From: Rhodanobacter sp. MP7CTX1 | GTDB taxonomy: Bacteria > Pseudomonadota > Gammaproteobacteria > Xanthomonadales > Rhodanobacteraceae | NCBI RefSeq assembly: GCF_014205795.1 | Contig: NZ_JACHCN010000005.1 | Location: 186,001-250,000 of the forward strand | Direction of reading: 5' to 3' | Length of the DNA: 64,000 nt | Shown here: positions 46,936 through 55,894 of the stretch, one piece after another | How the letters are laid out: each line of letters begins with the position of its first letter | Position numbering within the stretch: position 1 is the stretch's first letter | Position numbers and translations under genes: made by a program | The notes under the pieces: generated by a model | The model's input: only the letters and a program-made list of their open reading frames with translations | Database searches by the model: none | What the model was told of the DNA's origin: nothing

Positions 46936-48312
46936 CTATTCGCCGCAGGTAGCGATCAATGCTACGGCACGTTCGATGTCGTTGTGCGTCGTGGGGGCGC
47001 CGACGGACAAACGTAGCGCACCCACGGTGGCGGTACGCCCCACGCAACTCCGGAACGCCTCGATGCTGAAGCTGACTTCGAGTTTGTCGAAGCAGTGTTC
47101 CACTCCTAGGGCATCGAATCCGAATGCCTTTTCGGCGGCTCCGGGATTGCAGAAGCAACCACCTCGGATGGCGACACCATGCTCGCGCGCCAGCCACTCG
47201 ACACGCTCGTAGGGTAGGACACAACCATCGTTCTTCAGCACGTTGAAGGCGACGACACCGCCCCGCCGCTCCATATCCCGAGGGCCATGCAAACGCACCA
47301 GCGGCGCTCCATTGCGATGTCGCAGTTTCGCTGCCAGTGCCAGGAAATGCTGCGTATGGGACTGAATATGGGCCAGCAGGCCAGTACGCGGCATGCGGGC
47401 GAGGAAGGCAAATCCGGACTCGATGGCGGCGAGGTCGAGAAAGTTGGGGGTTCCGTCCTCGAATCCCTCGTGGCCCGTCCTGAGGGCGTGCCGCCCGTGC
47501 GCAACGGACACGAACTCCACGGTTCCGCCCGAAAACCAAGGCCTTCGAAGGCGGCCCAAGGCCGACTTTTTCGCTATCAATGCCCCGACGCCGGTCGGCA
47601 AGCCGAATAGCTTGTAGAACGAACACACGACGAAGTCTGCGGAGTGCTCCCTCAGGCTGAGCCCGCCGGATGGGCCGGCCGCTGCTGCATCGACCAGGAC
47701 ATCGTATCCGAGGGCCCTGGCTTCTTCGATGAGCGACAGATCGTGACGTACTCCGGAAAAGTTGGACTGCTGCGGGAAGGCGAACAAACCCCCGCCCTGT
47801 TGCTCGACGCTCGCCCGCAGGCTCGCAGATCCCTGATCGAGCCGGAGTTCCGTATCCAGTGGCAGCACGCTGACGGGCGCCTGTGCTCGCCTGGCAAACT
47901 CCCGAATGCCGTTGACAGAATTGTGGTTGTCGGCCGAAAGAATGAGTCCGCGGTGCAACGAAAATCGGTAGCTCTCGGCGACGAGCTTGATGGCTGCCGT
48001 CGCGTTGGCGGTGAAGCAGACATCATGGATGTCCGGATCGGCATCGAAGAAAGCGAGCGTCGCGGCACGGGCGGCGGCCTGCGCGGCCGCGCTATGGCGG
48101 GACGCTAGATGCTCCGAGTGGGGATTGCCGAAAATCCCGTGCGCCAGCCGGTCACCATGCGCTCGTGCCTGCGAGGCGCCGTACAGCGCGCTCGCCGCGT
48201 AATCGAGATAGGCGATGCCGGCGGTATCGAGACGCGCGAATTCGCTAGCGCGAAGAGCGGCGAAGTCGAATCCATCGGTCGCATCGGTGGGCTCCATTGC
48301 ACGCCCTAACAT
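46936..48312 (-). CDS. Class V aminotransferase, MOCOS/cysteine-desulfurase-like
   Basis: 458 residues from the ATG at 48312 (GGAGG five bases upstream; overlaps the rhodanese-like stop by seven). PLP features: AYLDYAASALYGASQARAHG, LILSADNHNSVNGIREFARR, the lysine in VVCSFYKLFGLPTGVGALIA, and the catalytic Cys loop IRGGCFCNPGAAEKAFG. The SFYKxFGxPTGxGAL and GCFCNPGA pair is typical of molybdenum cofactor sulfurase N-terminal domains rather than IscS. It would release sulfur from cysteine as a persulfide. Last gene of a tight sulfur operon, so its acceptor may be an adjacent rhodanese or a molybdoenzyme cofactor. Confidence 0.85.
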   Translation of the reverse strand: MLGRAMEPTDATDGFDFAALRASEFARLDTAGIAYLDYAASALYGASQARAHGDRLAHGIFGNPHSEHLASRHSAAAQAAARAATLAFFDADPDIHDVCFTANATAAIKLVAESYRFSLHRGLILSADNHNSVNGIREFARRAQAPVSVLPLDTELRLDQGSASLRASVEQQGGGLFAFPQQSNFSGVRHDLSLIEEARALGYDVLVDAAAAGPSGGLSLREHSADFVVCSFYKLFGLPTGVGALIAKKSALGRLRRPWFSGGTVEFVSVAHGRHALRTGHEGFEDGTPNFLDLAAIESGFAFLARMPRTGLLAHIQSHTQHFLALAAKLRHRNGAPLVRLHGPRDMERRGGVVAFNVLKNDGCVLPYERVEWLAREHGVAIRGGCFCNPGAAEKAFGFDALGVEHCFDKLEVSFSIEAFRSCVGRTATVGALRLSVGAPTTHNDIERAVALIATCGE

Positions 48313-48890
48313 CCACGCCTCCGTGAGCGTTGCCCAGTCTGGGCGGCACCCGCAATTTCGCCGTCCTGCGTTCCCTCGACACGGGGAGCGCCGCCGAAGT
48401 AGTGGCTCAAATCCGCGATCCGCGCCCGCTCCGCGGGCGAGGCATTCGCCGGCAGCAGCGGACTCAGGACCTCCTCGCGCCAGTCGGCGAGGCCCCCCGG
48501 CACGAACACCGCCTGGGTCACACCGAGCGAGCGCAGCATGACCCAGGCCTGGCCGGCATGCGCCCCTTCCTGGGAATAAAGGACGATGTTCTGGTCGGGG
48601 GCAAAGCGCGACTTCGCCAACTGGTCGATTGGCATGTTCTCCGCCGTCGGGATGGCGTCGTCGTGGAACTCGGCAGGCGAGCGCACGTCGATGACGCGCA
48701 GTCCCGGTCGGCGATCGCGTATCCACTCCGCAAGCTGGCGCGCGCTGACATGGTCGGAACCCTCGTCGATCGCACGGGCGATCGAATCTAGATCAAGCCC
48801 CCGCTGCTGCGTGCGAGTGGGGCTGCCTGTGAAAGGCGCCACCAGGCCCAATGCAAGCGCGCCGATGCCCAGCCCACGCACAAGTCTCAT
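48306..48890 (-). CDS. Exported rhodanese-fold protein lacking the catalytic Cys
   Basis: 194 residues, with a signal peptide at the N-terminus (MRLVRGLGIGALALGLVAPF). The rhodanese domain reads LRVIDVRSPAEFHDDAIPTA, ENMPIDQLAKSRF, then VLYSQEGAHAGQAWVMLRSL and FVPGGLADWREEV. Where active rhodaneses have a Cys loop (YCxxGxRA) this has YSQEGAHA, so Ser replaces Cys and sulfur transfer by the usual route is unlikely; a binding or regulatory role is possible. Overlaps the YedE gene upstream by four bases. Confidence 0.8.
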   Translation of the reverse strand: MRLVRGLGIGALALGLVAPFTGSPTRTQQRGLDLDSIARAIDEGSDHVSARQLAEWIRDRRPGLRVIDVRSPAEFHDDAIPTAENMPIDQLAKSRFAPDQNIVLYSQEGAHAGQAWVMLRSLGVTQAVFVPGGLADWREEVLSPLLPANASPAERARIADLSHYFGGAPRVEGTQDGEIAGAAQTGQRSRRRGC

Positions 48891-49426
48891 CGTGCGGCCT
48901 CCCGCTTCGCGATCCACGCCAACATCGAAACGCCGATTACCGTGACCAACGCGACCACGATCCCGTAAGGCAGGCCCGTGAGGCGTTGGAGTGTCAGCGT
49001 GCCATGTGGCGTCGACCGGTAGAAAGGTTCGATCTCGGGGAAGGCCAAGCCGACGAGCAGCACGCCAACGAAAAGCCCGAGCATCGTCGCGGCACCTTCG
49101 ACGCGGCCGCTGGCCAGCGCCACACAGGATGTGCCCGGACACAGGCCGCTCAGCACGAAACCAAGTCCGAAGACCAGACCGCCGACAAGTTGCGGAAGCA
49201 GATACGTTTCGGGCACATAGAGCGCATTGGGATCAAGCATGCCCAGTCGCCCGCCCCAGAAGACACCGAGCATCGCGGTCAGCATCGCGCTCAACATCAC
49301 CTTGAGAACGGTGAAATCCCGCAGGTAGAACTGGCCGGCGAGCTTTGGTGGATCGCCCAAGCCGGCGCATTCGAGTGCCCAGCCGAACGCCACGCCGATG
49401 CCTCCCGCGATTAGCAGATCGTTCAT
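48887..49426 (-). CDS. YeeE/YedE-type sulfur transporter half (part 2)
   Basis: 179 residues, about five membrane helices. Starts MNDLLIAGGIGVAFGWALEC, then AGLGDPPKLAGQFYLRDFTV and the Cys motif FVLSGLCPGTSCVALASGRV. These match the YeeE/YedE (TsuA) thiosulfate-uptake family, whose conserved cysteines relay thiosulfate across the inner membrane. The full-length family protein is here split in two; the other half is the overlapping gene (ATGA) at 49423-49932. Confidence 0.85.
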   Translation of the reverse strand: MNDLLIAGGIGVAFGWALECAGLGDPPKLAGQFYLRDFTVLKVMLSAMLTAMLGVFWGGRLGMLDPNALYVPETYLLPQLVGGLVFGLGFVLSGLCPGTSCVALASGRVEGAATMLGLFVGVLLVGLAFPEIEPFYRSTPHGTLTLQRLTGLPYGIVVALVTVIGVSMLAWIAKREAAR

Positions 49427-49932
49427 GGCCAGAGCCTGCGCAGGAGCGGCGCGGCGAGGAAGCCGGCGAGGAACAGTGCCACCATGAAGATCCAGGCGCC
49501 GACGCTGAGCAGAGCACCACCACTCAATGCGAGGCCGCTGGTGCAGCCGCGCGCCAGTGCTGCCCCGACGCCCATCAATATGCCGCCTGCGAGACCAGCG
49601 AACAGCCTGCCGCCGGACGGACGGACGGCGCGGACGAACGTCAGTCGTGTTCGTCCTGCCAGAGCAGCCGACGCGGCGGCGCCGACCAGCACGCCCATGA
49701 TTTCGACGACGAGCCAGGCAGTCCACGGCGAACCGTCCTGGAGATAGCTCCGGAAGTAGGCGCTGTGCGCGGCAGTTTCCGGCGAAACTGCGGCGATGAC
49801 ACCACTCGCCACGCTCGCGAAAGCACCGGATGCTCCCAGCCCCTGCCCGGTCAGCGCGAAGCAGGCGAGCAGCACCAGGCCCAGGCAAACGCCGGTCGCA
49901 TGAGGTTCGGCATAGGAACGGAGTGGGCGCAT
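49423..49932 (-). CDS. YeeE/YedE-type sulfur transporter half (part 1)
   Basis: 169 residues, about four to five membrane helices. Carries the family motif FAGLAGGILMGVGAALARGC, followed by TSGLALSGGALLSVGAWIFM, with the conserved Cys. Pairs with the downstream half in the membrane. The start lies two bases after the stop of the sulfurtransferase gene and the stop overlaps the second half by four bases, indicating coupled translation of a heteromeric transporter. Confidence 0.85.
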   Translation of the reverse strand: MRPLRSYAEPHATGVCLGLVLLACFALTGQGLGASGAFASVASGVIAAVSPETAAHSAYFRSYLQDGSPWTAWLVVEIMGVLVGAAASAALAGRTRLTFVRAVRPSGGRLFAGLAGGILMGVGAALARGCTSGLALSGGALLSVGAWIFMVALFLAGFLAAPLLRRLWP

Positions 49933-49934
49933 CG

Positions 49935-50846
49935 TCAGAGCTCGACCGGCAGATTGCGCATCGTCCAGTCTTCGAATGAACCGTCGTACAGCACGGCACC
50001 GATCCCCACGGCACGCGCCGCGAACAGCACCGCCGTTGCCTGCTGGCCGATGTGGCAGTAGGCGATCACCCGATCGCCCGGCTTGACGCCGGCCTTGCGA
50101 AACAAGGCCAGCAGTTCGGTTGGATTCTTCAGGGTCAGATCGTCGTTGGTGATGGCGGTGAAGGGCAGGCTGTGCGCATCGGGAATATGGCCGCGGCGGG
50201 GGTGACCATCCGCGCCGCTCTCTTCGAGGCCGTCGTAGTACATCGCGGCACGCGCATCAATGAGCACGTAATCCGGTTGCCGGGCGTGCGCGCGCACGAA
50301 CCCGACATCGACGATGGTTGGCTGAAGGTTGAAGGGCGTCAGCGTTCCCGGCTGTGTGGCGGCGATGGCCCGGTCAGTCACGGCGCGGCCCTCGCGGCGC
50401 CACTTCGGCATACCGCCGTCGAGCAGGTCGGCATGCGCTCCCAGCCCGGCCGATTGCAGCGTGAACAATATCCGCGTCGCCACGGAGACCTGATCGTTTC
50501 CGAAGTACACCACGACGCGGGAACCGTCGGAGATGCCGAGGCGCTGCAGTCGCTGGCGCAGTTCCGACGCTGTCGGCATTTCCAGCGAAAGCTCGCCCGA
50601 CGTGGCGGCGACGTCGGCAAGACGGACGAAACGCGCGCCGGGAATGTGCGCGGACTTGTACTGCGACTCTTCGCCGACCTGCAGCAGCACGAGGTTCGGG
50701 TCGTGCAGGTGACTTTCCAGCCACGCTGTGGATACCCATGGCTCGGCTTGCGCTGTGGCCTGGGCATTCGTGCGGTACGGCATCGTCGCGGACCCGACGA
50801 GGATCCCAAACGCAACGGCCGCCTTCGCCAGAATCTTGATCTGCAT
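49935..50846 (-). CDS. Exported tandem-rhodanese sulfurtransferase
   Basis: 303 residues, ATG 50846 with GGGAGA upstream. A signal peptide (MQIKILAKAAVAFGILVGSA) sends it to the periplasm. Two rhodanese domains: the first (VLLQVGEESQYKSAHIPGAR, VVVYFGNDQ) lacks the Cys; the second (YVLIDARAAMYYDGLEESGA, RVIAYCHIGQQATAVLFAAR) has the catalytic Cys. Resembles thiosulfate or 3-mercaptopyruvate sulfurtransferases. First gene of the sulfur operon; it probably supplies or processes thiosulfate before uptake by the YedE halves. Confidence 0.9.
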   Translation of the reverse strand: MQIKILAKAAVAFGILVGSATMPYRTNAQATAQAEPWVSTAWLESHLHDPNLVLLQVGEESQYKSAHIPGARFVRLADVAATSGELSLEMPTASELRQRLQRLGISDGSRVVVYFGNDQVSVATRILFTLQSAGLGAHADLLDGGMPKWRREGRAVTDRAIAATQPGTLTPFNLQPTIVDVGFVRAHARQPDYVLIDARAAMYYDGLEESGADGHPRRGHIPDAHSLPFTAITNDDLTLKNPTELLALFRKAGVKPGDRVIAYCHIGQQATAVLFAARAVGIGAVLYDGSFEDWTMRNLPVEL

Positions 50847-50999
50847 GGTTTCTCCCGATGTCGTGTGTGCGACAGATATAGGACACGCGGGAGCGCAGCG
50901 GGATGGGCATGCGACGGAACCGGTCGGCAATGTGACGAAACGGTTCATGCGCGGATGGTTCGTGTGCGTGATCGCGCGTGCTTTGCTAACGTGTCACGC

Positions 51000-52199
51000 A
51001 TGGATTTTCCCAACGACGACTTGCATGCCCGACTGCCGCGAAGCGTGTTGTCGGATCTCGGCAGCTGGACGCTCTACCAGAGCTTTCGCACCTTCACCTG
51101 GTCCTGGTTGCTGCGCCGGGGAATCGTGTTGTGGCCGCTGGCGGTCCTCGCCGGTTGCACGTATGCCACCTGGCACGCGTCGGGGATGGATGCATGGGGG
51201 GACTGGCCGGGGCTCGCGCTCCGGGCTTGCCTCGCGTCGCTGATCGCAGTCTCGACGGGCCCCTTGCTCGCCACATTGATTCGGCACTGGCATCTGCCGC
51301 TGGTGTTGGAGCGCGCGCTGGTACTGTTGGCTATCCTGTTCGGGCTCTGGATCGGCGTCATCGCCCTGGACTGGGCGGGCACCTATCACGCACATCTCAT
51401 GCAGGCCTATGCCGGGCGCCCCATGGGACCCAACCTGCTCGGCCAAGCCGTTTCAAACTTTCTCGCTGCCACCATCAACGCGTCCGTCTTTGTACTGATC
51501 GTCGCGGGCGGAGGCTTCTCAGCAATCTATTATCTCGGCGAACAGCGACGCCTTGCCCAGTACGCAGCGGGTCGCCAGATCGAAAGCCTGCGCGCGGAAC
51601 GAAACGCAGCCGACATGCGATTGGCCATCCTGCAGGCGCAGGTCGAACCCCATTTCCTCTTCAATACGCTGGCTTCGGTACGGTCACTGATCGCCAGCGA
51701 ACCCGAGCGCGCTGCAAGAACCATCGACGCGCTTGCGGCGTATCTGCGCGTCGCGTTGCCACGCATCCGCACAACCGGCATCGAGGAAGCCACACTCGGT
51801 CGCCAGATCGATCTCTGCCTGGGCTATCTCGAGATCATGAATGTCCGTACGGCCGGCCGCATCGAGGTTCACGTCGATGCTAGCGACGATGTCCGGGCGC
51901 TGCCGTTCCCCCCATTGATCCTGCTAACGCTGGTAGAGAACGCGATGACCCACGGCATCGAGCCGAAGCCGGGCCTCGGCGTGATCGCGATCATCGCCGG
52001 CACCGCGGATGGATTCCTGAGCGTGAGCGTCGAGGACGATGGCCGGGGATTGCAGCCCGGCACCACGCCCGGCCTGGGCCTCGCGAATGTTCGCGCCCAG
52101 CTCCACGATCGTTTCGGAACGCGCGCGCGTTTCGACATCGCATCACGAGCCGCAGGCGGAGTGACCGCACGCATCCACATTCCGCTCACGGTCCCATGA
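51000..52199 (+). CDS. LytS/AlgZ-type membrane sensor histidine kinase
   Basis: 399 residues. Four hydrophobic segments in the first 180 residues form the sensor. The His_kinase domain then has LQAQVEPHFLFNTLASVRSL (phospho-His), LVENAMTHGIEPKPGLGVIA (N-box) and VEDDGRGLQPG (G-box). ATG 51000; the frame is open much further upstream but that part is antisense to the sulfurtransferase. Divergent from the sulfur operon with about 150 bases between and overlapping the regulator gene (ATGA), so regulation of the sulfur operon is the simplest reading. Confidence 0.92.
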   Translation: MDFPNDDLHARLPRSVLSDLGSWTLYQSFRTFTWSWLLRRGIVLWPLAVLAGCTYATWHASGMDAWGDWPGLALRACLASLIAVSTGPLLATLIRHWHLPLVLERALVLLAILFGLWIGVIALDWAGTYHAHLMQAYAGRPMGPNLLGQAVSNFLAATINASVFVLIVAGGGFSAIYYLGEQRRLAQYAAGRQIESLRAERNAADMRLAILQAQVEPHFLFNTLASVRSLIASEPERAARTIDALAAYLRVALPRIRTTGIEEATLGRQIDLCLGYLEIMNVRTAGRIEVHVDASDDVRALPFPPLILLTLVENAMTHGIEPKPGLGVIAIIAGTADGFLSVSVEDDGRGLQPGTTPGLGLANVRAQLHDRFGTRARFDIASRAAGGVTARIHIPLTVP

Positions 52200-52948
52200 C
52201 CGCACCCATAACGGCCCTCATCGCCGAAGACGAGGAACCGCAGCGAACGGAGCTGCGCGGCATGCTGGCAACCCTGTGGCCGGAACTGATCGTCGTCGCG
52301 GAATGCGATGATGGCATCAGCGCGCTTGATGCGTGGACATCGAAGAAACCGGACGTTGCCTTCCTCGACATCCGCATGCCGGGACTTGGTGGCCTCGAGG
52401 TGGCACAACAGGCAGGAAGTCCAGCCCAGGTCGTCTTCATCACCGCTCACGACGAATTCGCGGTGAAGGCCTTCGACGCTGGCGCCATCGACTACCTACT
52501 GAAACCGATCCGCACCGATCGCCTCACCGAGACGGTGGCACGTTTGCGCAGCCGCCAGCCCGCAACGCAAGTCGATCTGACGGCATTGATCGACGGCCTC
52601 GCCGGCCGGCTGACGCGAGCGGAGACGATCACCTGGATCACTGCCAGCATCGGCGATACCGTCCGGATGATTCCCATAGAAGACGTCGTTTTTTTCCAGT
52701 CCGAGGAAAAATACACCCGCGTAGCGACCGCCAACGATGCCGCATTCATCCGGACGCCGCTGAAGGATCTGATGCTCAAGCTCGATCCGGAAGTGTTCTG
52801 GAGGGTTCATCGCAATGCCATCGTTCGCGTGTCGGCGATCCGGCAGGTCAAGCCGGACGGGGATGGTCGCTTGCTGGTCTGGCTACATGGCATTGCCGAG
52901 CCGCTTCGCGTGAGCGACGCGTTCCGCCATCGTTTCCGCGCCATGTGA
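52196..52948 (+). CDS. LytTR-family response regulator
   Basis: 250 residues. The receiver domain starts ALIAEDEEPQRTELRGMLAT, with acceptor Asp in VAFLDIRMPGLGG, Thr in VVFITAHDEF and Lys in AIDYLLKPIRTDR. The C-terminal LytTR DNA-binding domain has IPIEDVVFFQSEEKYTRVAT, then FIRTPLKDLMLKL and WRVHRNAIVRVSAI. Co-translated with the kinase. LytTR regulators bind paired direct repeats; I did not find a convincing pair in the 150-base divergent region by eye. Confidence 0.93.
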   Translation: MTAPITALIAEDEEPQRTELRGMLATLWPELIVVAECDDGISALDAWTSKKPDVAFLDIRMPGLGGLEVAQQAGSPAQVVFITAHDEFAVKAFDAGAIDYLLKPIRTDRLTETVARLRSRQPATQVDLTALIDGLAGRLTRAETITWITASIGDTVRMIPIEDVVFFQSEEKYTRVATANDAAFIRTPLKDLMLKLDPEVFWRVHRNAIVRVSAIRQVKPDGDGRLLVWLHGIAEPLRVSDAFRHRFRAM

Positions 52949-53163
52949 TGTGGAATGCAGAACTGTGATCGGCAGTCCGCTGGATTGGTGGTTGGATGGC
53001 GATGTCGACCCCACTGGAGCAGCAAACACCGCGCCAGGGGCTTGCGCCTGAAAGTCCCGAGCAATGCTGTTCTCGCATAGGGTCTGCACGGTATGGCGTC
53101 CCACCCACGCTCCGGGCCTCTTGCCCGTGAGCAGGGCAAAGAGGCCTGGTTGACGTCGCAGCG

Positions 53164-55080
53164 TCAGTCGGTTCTGTGGGTGACTAGTTCTCCCTTTGAG
53201 TTCTCAATGGTTTCAATCTTGTCCCAGAGAGGCTGCGGTGTGGAGCCGTAGTCCCAGTACCAGTGCGTGTGCAACGGTGGGCCTTGCGGAGGCCCTCCTC
53301 CTCCGCTGGCGCCCCAGTAGCCGGCGAAGGTGGTAACTAGCGCGACATCGGGTGGGGTTATGAGATTTGTGACGCCTCGAATACTGACCTGATGATCGAT
53401 GACGAGATCAGTGGGTGCGCTGCCGAAGTAGGAATATTGACCGCTGCCGTTATGCTTGTTCGCTCCGTAGTACGCCCAATCGGCTGTGGGCCAGAACTCG
53501 TGGCCGCCCCATTCGACGTATACGACGGGGTGCTGATAGGAGACGGTGCCTGTACCTTGGGGAATAGCCCCAGCCCGGCCCAGCTTAGGAATTCCTTGGG
53601 CGGCTAGCTGGACTACGGAGTTCTGCGCGGCGCCGACTTCGATCGCCATGCCGAGTCCGTTGCTTGGATACAACACGCCTGCCACGGTGACGGGAAACTC
53701 GATCTTTACGCCTGAACCGGGTCCGAGGAATTCTTCTGCGAAGTAGACGTCGCCTTTGACGTTCGGGAGCCGAGTCGGAACGGTGATCTTCGTCGCAGGG
53801 GCAACCACAGTGCCCATGTCAAAGCCAACTTGTATGCCGTGCAGGTAGTGATAGACGGCGAGGATGGCTTTGTCTGGGCGTGGTGACGCCCACCAACCTG
53901 CGTCGACGTAGAGTTGTACTGAACACCAATCACCGCTGTGATCTGTTTCTGAATCGACGCCTGCCTGCGCCGGGCCTTCGTAGTCGTGGCTGTAACCGAA
54001 AAATTGCCAGTATTCGATTTTGACGATCTGTGCCGCGCAGGCTTTCGAGACGGTGCAGCCATAGCGCGAGGCGAGCCGTTGTGGGAGGTTGTCGGTGTCT
54101 GGCGGACGCTTGTCGTCGGCGATGGTCGTAGCGAAGCTGATCGGATCGATGAGTGTGACGTGACCATACAGGCCGACGTTTGGACTCTGCTTCATAACGG
54201 TGCCCCAGTCGGCACCGCTTTCAGCTGCAGATGACGGGGAGACGTAGAGTGCCACCGGCATCATTGGCTGCGCAGCTGTGATCGTGCCGGCCAGGGGATT
54301 GGATGCGGGCGAGGGATCCAGTATGACCTGTGGGTTCGAGGCGAGAGCCGAGTTCGGCTGCCTGAAGTTACCGGTGAGGCTAGAGCCTTTTACGTACGGT
54401 AAGACATCACTCGGCCGGTATAACTCATCGCTGGAGTGATCGTAGGAGAACAGCAGGAGTGGAGCGTAGTCCGTCATAAGTTGACGGCGGACGGCGGCGG
54501 TGAGTCCATTGTCCAAGCGGCTGGTGTGAGCCATTACAGTCCAGCTGACGTTACCACTTGCGGCAATCGATACGGGGGACGATTCACCGTGCCCCGTGGA
54601 TGGGACGGTTTCTGTCGGCTGCTGGCCGAACTCGGTTGGCTTGAGCTTGGGCGCAGTGGATGTAGGAAATGCGGCACCATGTGTGTCAAGAAGTACCACG
54701 CTGAACTGATTGATTCCGGGGACGGGGTCGAATGTAAACGTCCCGCTTTCGGGCGGGGGCGGCTGCGCTTGCGCACCGTTGCTGGAGTTCAAGGGCGTAA
54801 GGGGATAGCCATTCAGATAGTAGACGATGGCGCCGCTTAGCTGCACTTTCGCGTTGTTGACTAGCTTCCAGGAGATGCTGATGGGCACGCCGGCCGTCGG
54901 CGTACCTGAAGTCTTTGTAATGATGATATTGGCAGGTACGGGTAAGGGCGCTGCCAGAGCCGGCGCGCTGAGTAGTTTTAGCGCTAGGACTATGGCGAGT
55001 GCCAAGAGGATTCCAACGCGACTGCAGACGTGTCGGAGGGGGATCCGGGGGGGAGACAAACCTAATGATCGAAGTGACAT
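53164..55080 (-). CDS. Secreted Vps62-like protein
   Basis: 638 residues from the ATG at 55080, which has a strong AGGAGG site. The hydrophobic signal (GILLALAIVLALKLLSAPAL, then AAP) precedes an Ig-like segment (about 50-130: NIIITKTSGTPTAGVPISIS). The large domain has YAPLLLFSYDHSSDELYRPS, KIEYWQFFGYSHDYE, HSGDWCSVQLYVDAGWW and VVYVEWGGHEFWPTADWAYY. The spaced YW...D, H.GDW and GGHEFWP motifs resemble Vps62-type domains, which are frequent in secreted bacterial and fungal proteins of unknown role. Single gene at the border of the accessory island. Confidence 0.6.
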   Translation of the reverse strand: MSLRSLGLSPPRIPLRHVCSRVGILLALAIVLALKLLSAPALAAPLPVPANIIITKTSGTPTAGVPISISWKLVNNAKVQLSGAIVYYLNGYPLTPLNSSNGAQAQPPPPESGTFTFDPVPGINQFSVVLLDTHGAAFPTSTAPKLKPTEFGQQPTETVPSTGHGESSPVSIAASGNVSWTVMAHTSRLDNGLTAAVRRQLMTDYAPLLLFSYDHSSDELYRPSDVLPYVKGSSLTGNFRQPNSALASNPQVILDPSPASNPLAGTITAAQPMMPVALYVSPSSAAESGADWGTVMKQSPNVGLYGHVTLIDPISFATTIADDKRPPDTDNLPQRLASRYGCTVSKACAAQIVKIEYWQFFGYSHDYEGPAQAGVDSETDHSGDWCSVQLYVDAGWWASPRPDKAILAVYHYLHGIQVGFDMGTVVAPATKITVPTRLPNVKGDVYFAEEFLGPGSGVKIEFPVTVAGVLYPSNGLGMAIEVGAAQNSVVQLAAQGIPKLGRAGAIPQGTGTVSYQHPVVYVEWGGHEFWPTADWAYYGANKHNGSGQYSYFGSAPTDLVIDHQVSIRGVTNLITPPDVALVTTFAGYWGASGGGGPPQGPPLHTHWYWDYGSTPQPLWDKIETIENSKGELVTHRTD

Positions 55081-55362
55081 ATAGCCTCCTCGCAAGGTCA
55101 TGCCGCAGAACCCGCTTGGGTACTATATGCCGGCATTCATCATTGGCAGCGATCCGGATCCGAAAACCCGGACCCTTCTTTTGCAGCTGCCTCCTCCCGT
55201 CGCCCCAGAGAACCCGGATCGTTCGCACATCCTGAAGGCTGTGCAACCATCAAATTCATTTTCAGAACAACGCGGCTCTTGTAGCGTTTGCGACCGATGA
55301 GGGGACAAAAAAAGGCTCAGGTGATTCGGGGCCTTTCACTTCTTGGCAGTGAAGTTACATTT

Positions 55363-55614
55363 TCAGCCTTGCACTTTCAGCAACCGATTGTGGAATTCAG
55401 CCATTGCGTCTGCGTCAACTTTCTCGATGCCGTATTCCGCCATGGGATCGACTCTTTCGGTCAAGCCGACGCAGCTCTTTGGATCACCAATCAACCAGTC
55501 GCCATCAATTACCACGACGTAGACTAGAAGATCGCTACTTTGCTCCTGGATCACGAAAATCTTGCGCGGGTACACACACTCCGCCAAGGAAGCGTTTCGA
55601 TGTGGGGAAGTCAA
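55363..55614 (-). CDS. Small hypothetical protein
   Basis: 83 residues: KIFVIQEQSSDLLVYVVVID, GDWLIGDPKSCVGL, then AEYGIEKVDADAMAEFHNRL. It looks like a compact beta-alpha domain and the codon use is plausible, but no ribosome site is evident and the family is unknown. It may be the 3' part of a longer lost gene. Confidence 0.35.
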   Translation of the reverse strand: MTSPHRNASLAECVYPRKIFVIQEQSSDLLVYVVVIDGDWLIGDPKSCVGLTERVDPMAEYGIEKVDADAMAEFHNRLLKVQG

Positions 55615-55705
55615 TCAAGTGAGAAGGAAATCGGATTTCGCATTTCCTCGAACCAACTCGCGCGACCGACCCTCATGCATCGCTCCCGGCAGCGAGCCAG
55701 GTTCC

Positions 55706-55876
55706 CTACCAACAATCGATCTGTTTTCGAATAGTTCGTCGCTCTCGACCAGTATCTGTATCGTCGCCATCGGCGTTCCACAATGGACATTTGGTCGGTG
55801 AACGTTTTACTTGAAATTGCGGGTCCTGGTAACTGTAAAAAATTACAGCTCCCGCGATGCTCGATGTCCTCTCCAA
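55706..55876 (-). pseudogene. Short open frame homologous to 61289-61489 (possible gene remnant)
   Basis: From a TTG at 55876 the minus strand reads LERTSSIAGAVIFYSYQDPQ, then FQVKRSPTKC. The plus strand at 61289 reads MERASHTEVTVTFYSYRDAE, then YRVRRGSAKV. The DNA aligns without gaps over about 100 bases, with many differences at third codon positions and conservative replacements, which suggests a once-coding family. The segment meets the truncated SRAP gene at about 55870. No ribosome site; function unknown. Confidence 0.35.
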
Positions 55877-55894
55877 GGGGCGCAAGGCACCCCC

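Noticed and set aside
55811-55894. Extension of the SRAP frame upstream as its true N-terminus
   Set aside because: These codons do not resemble the Cys2-containing SRAP start and coincide with the homologous fragment on the other strand.
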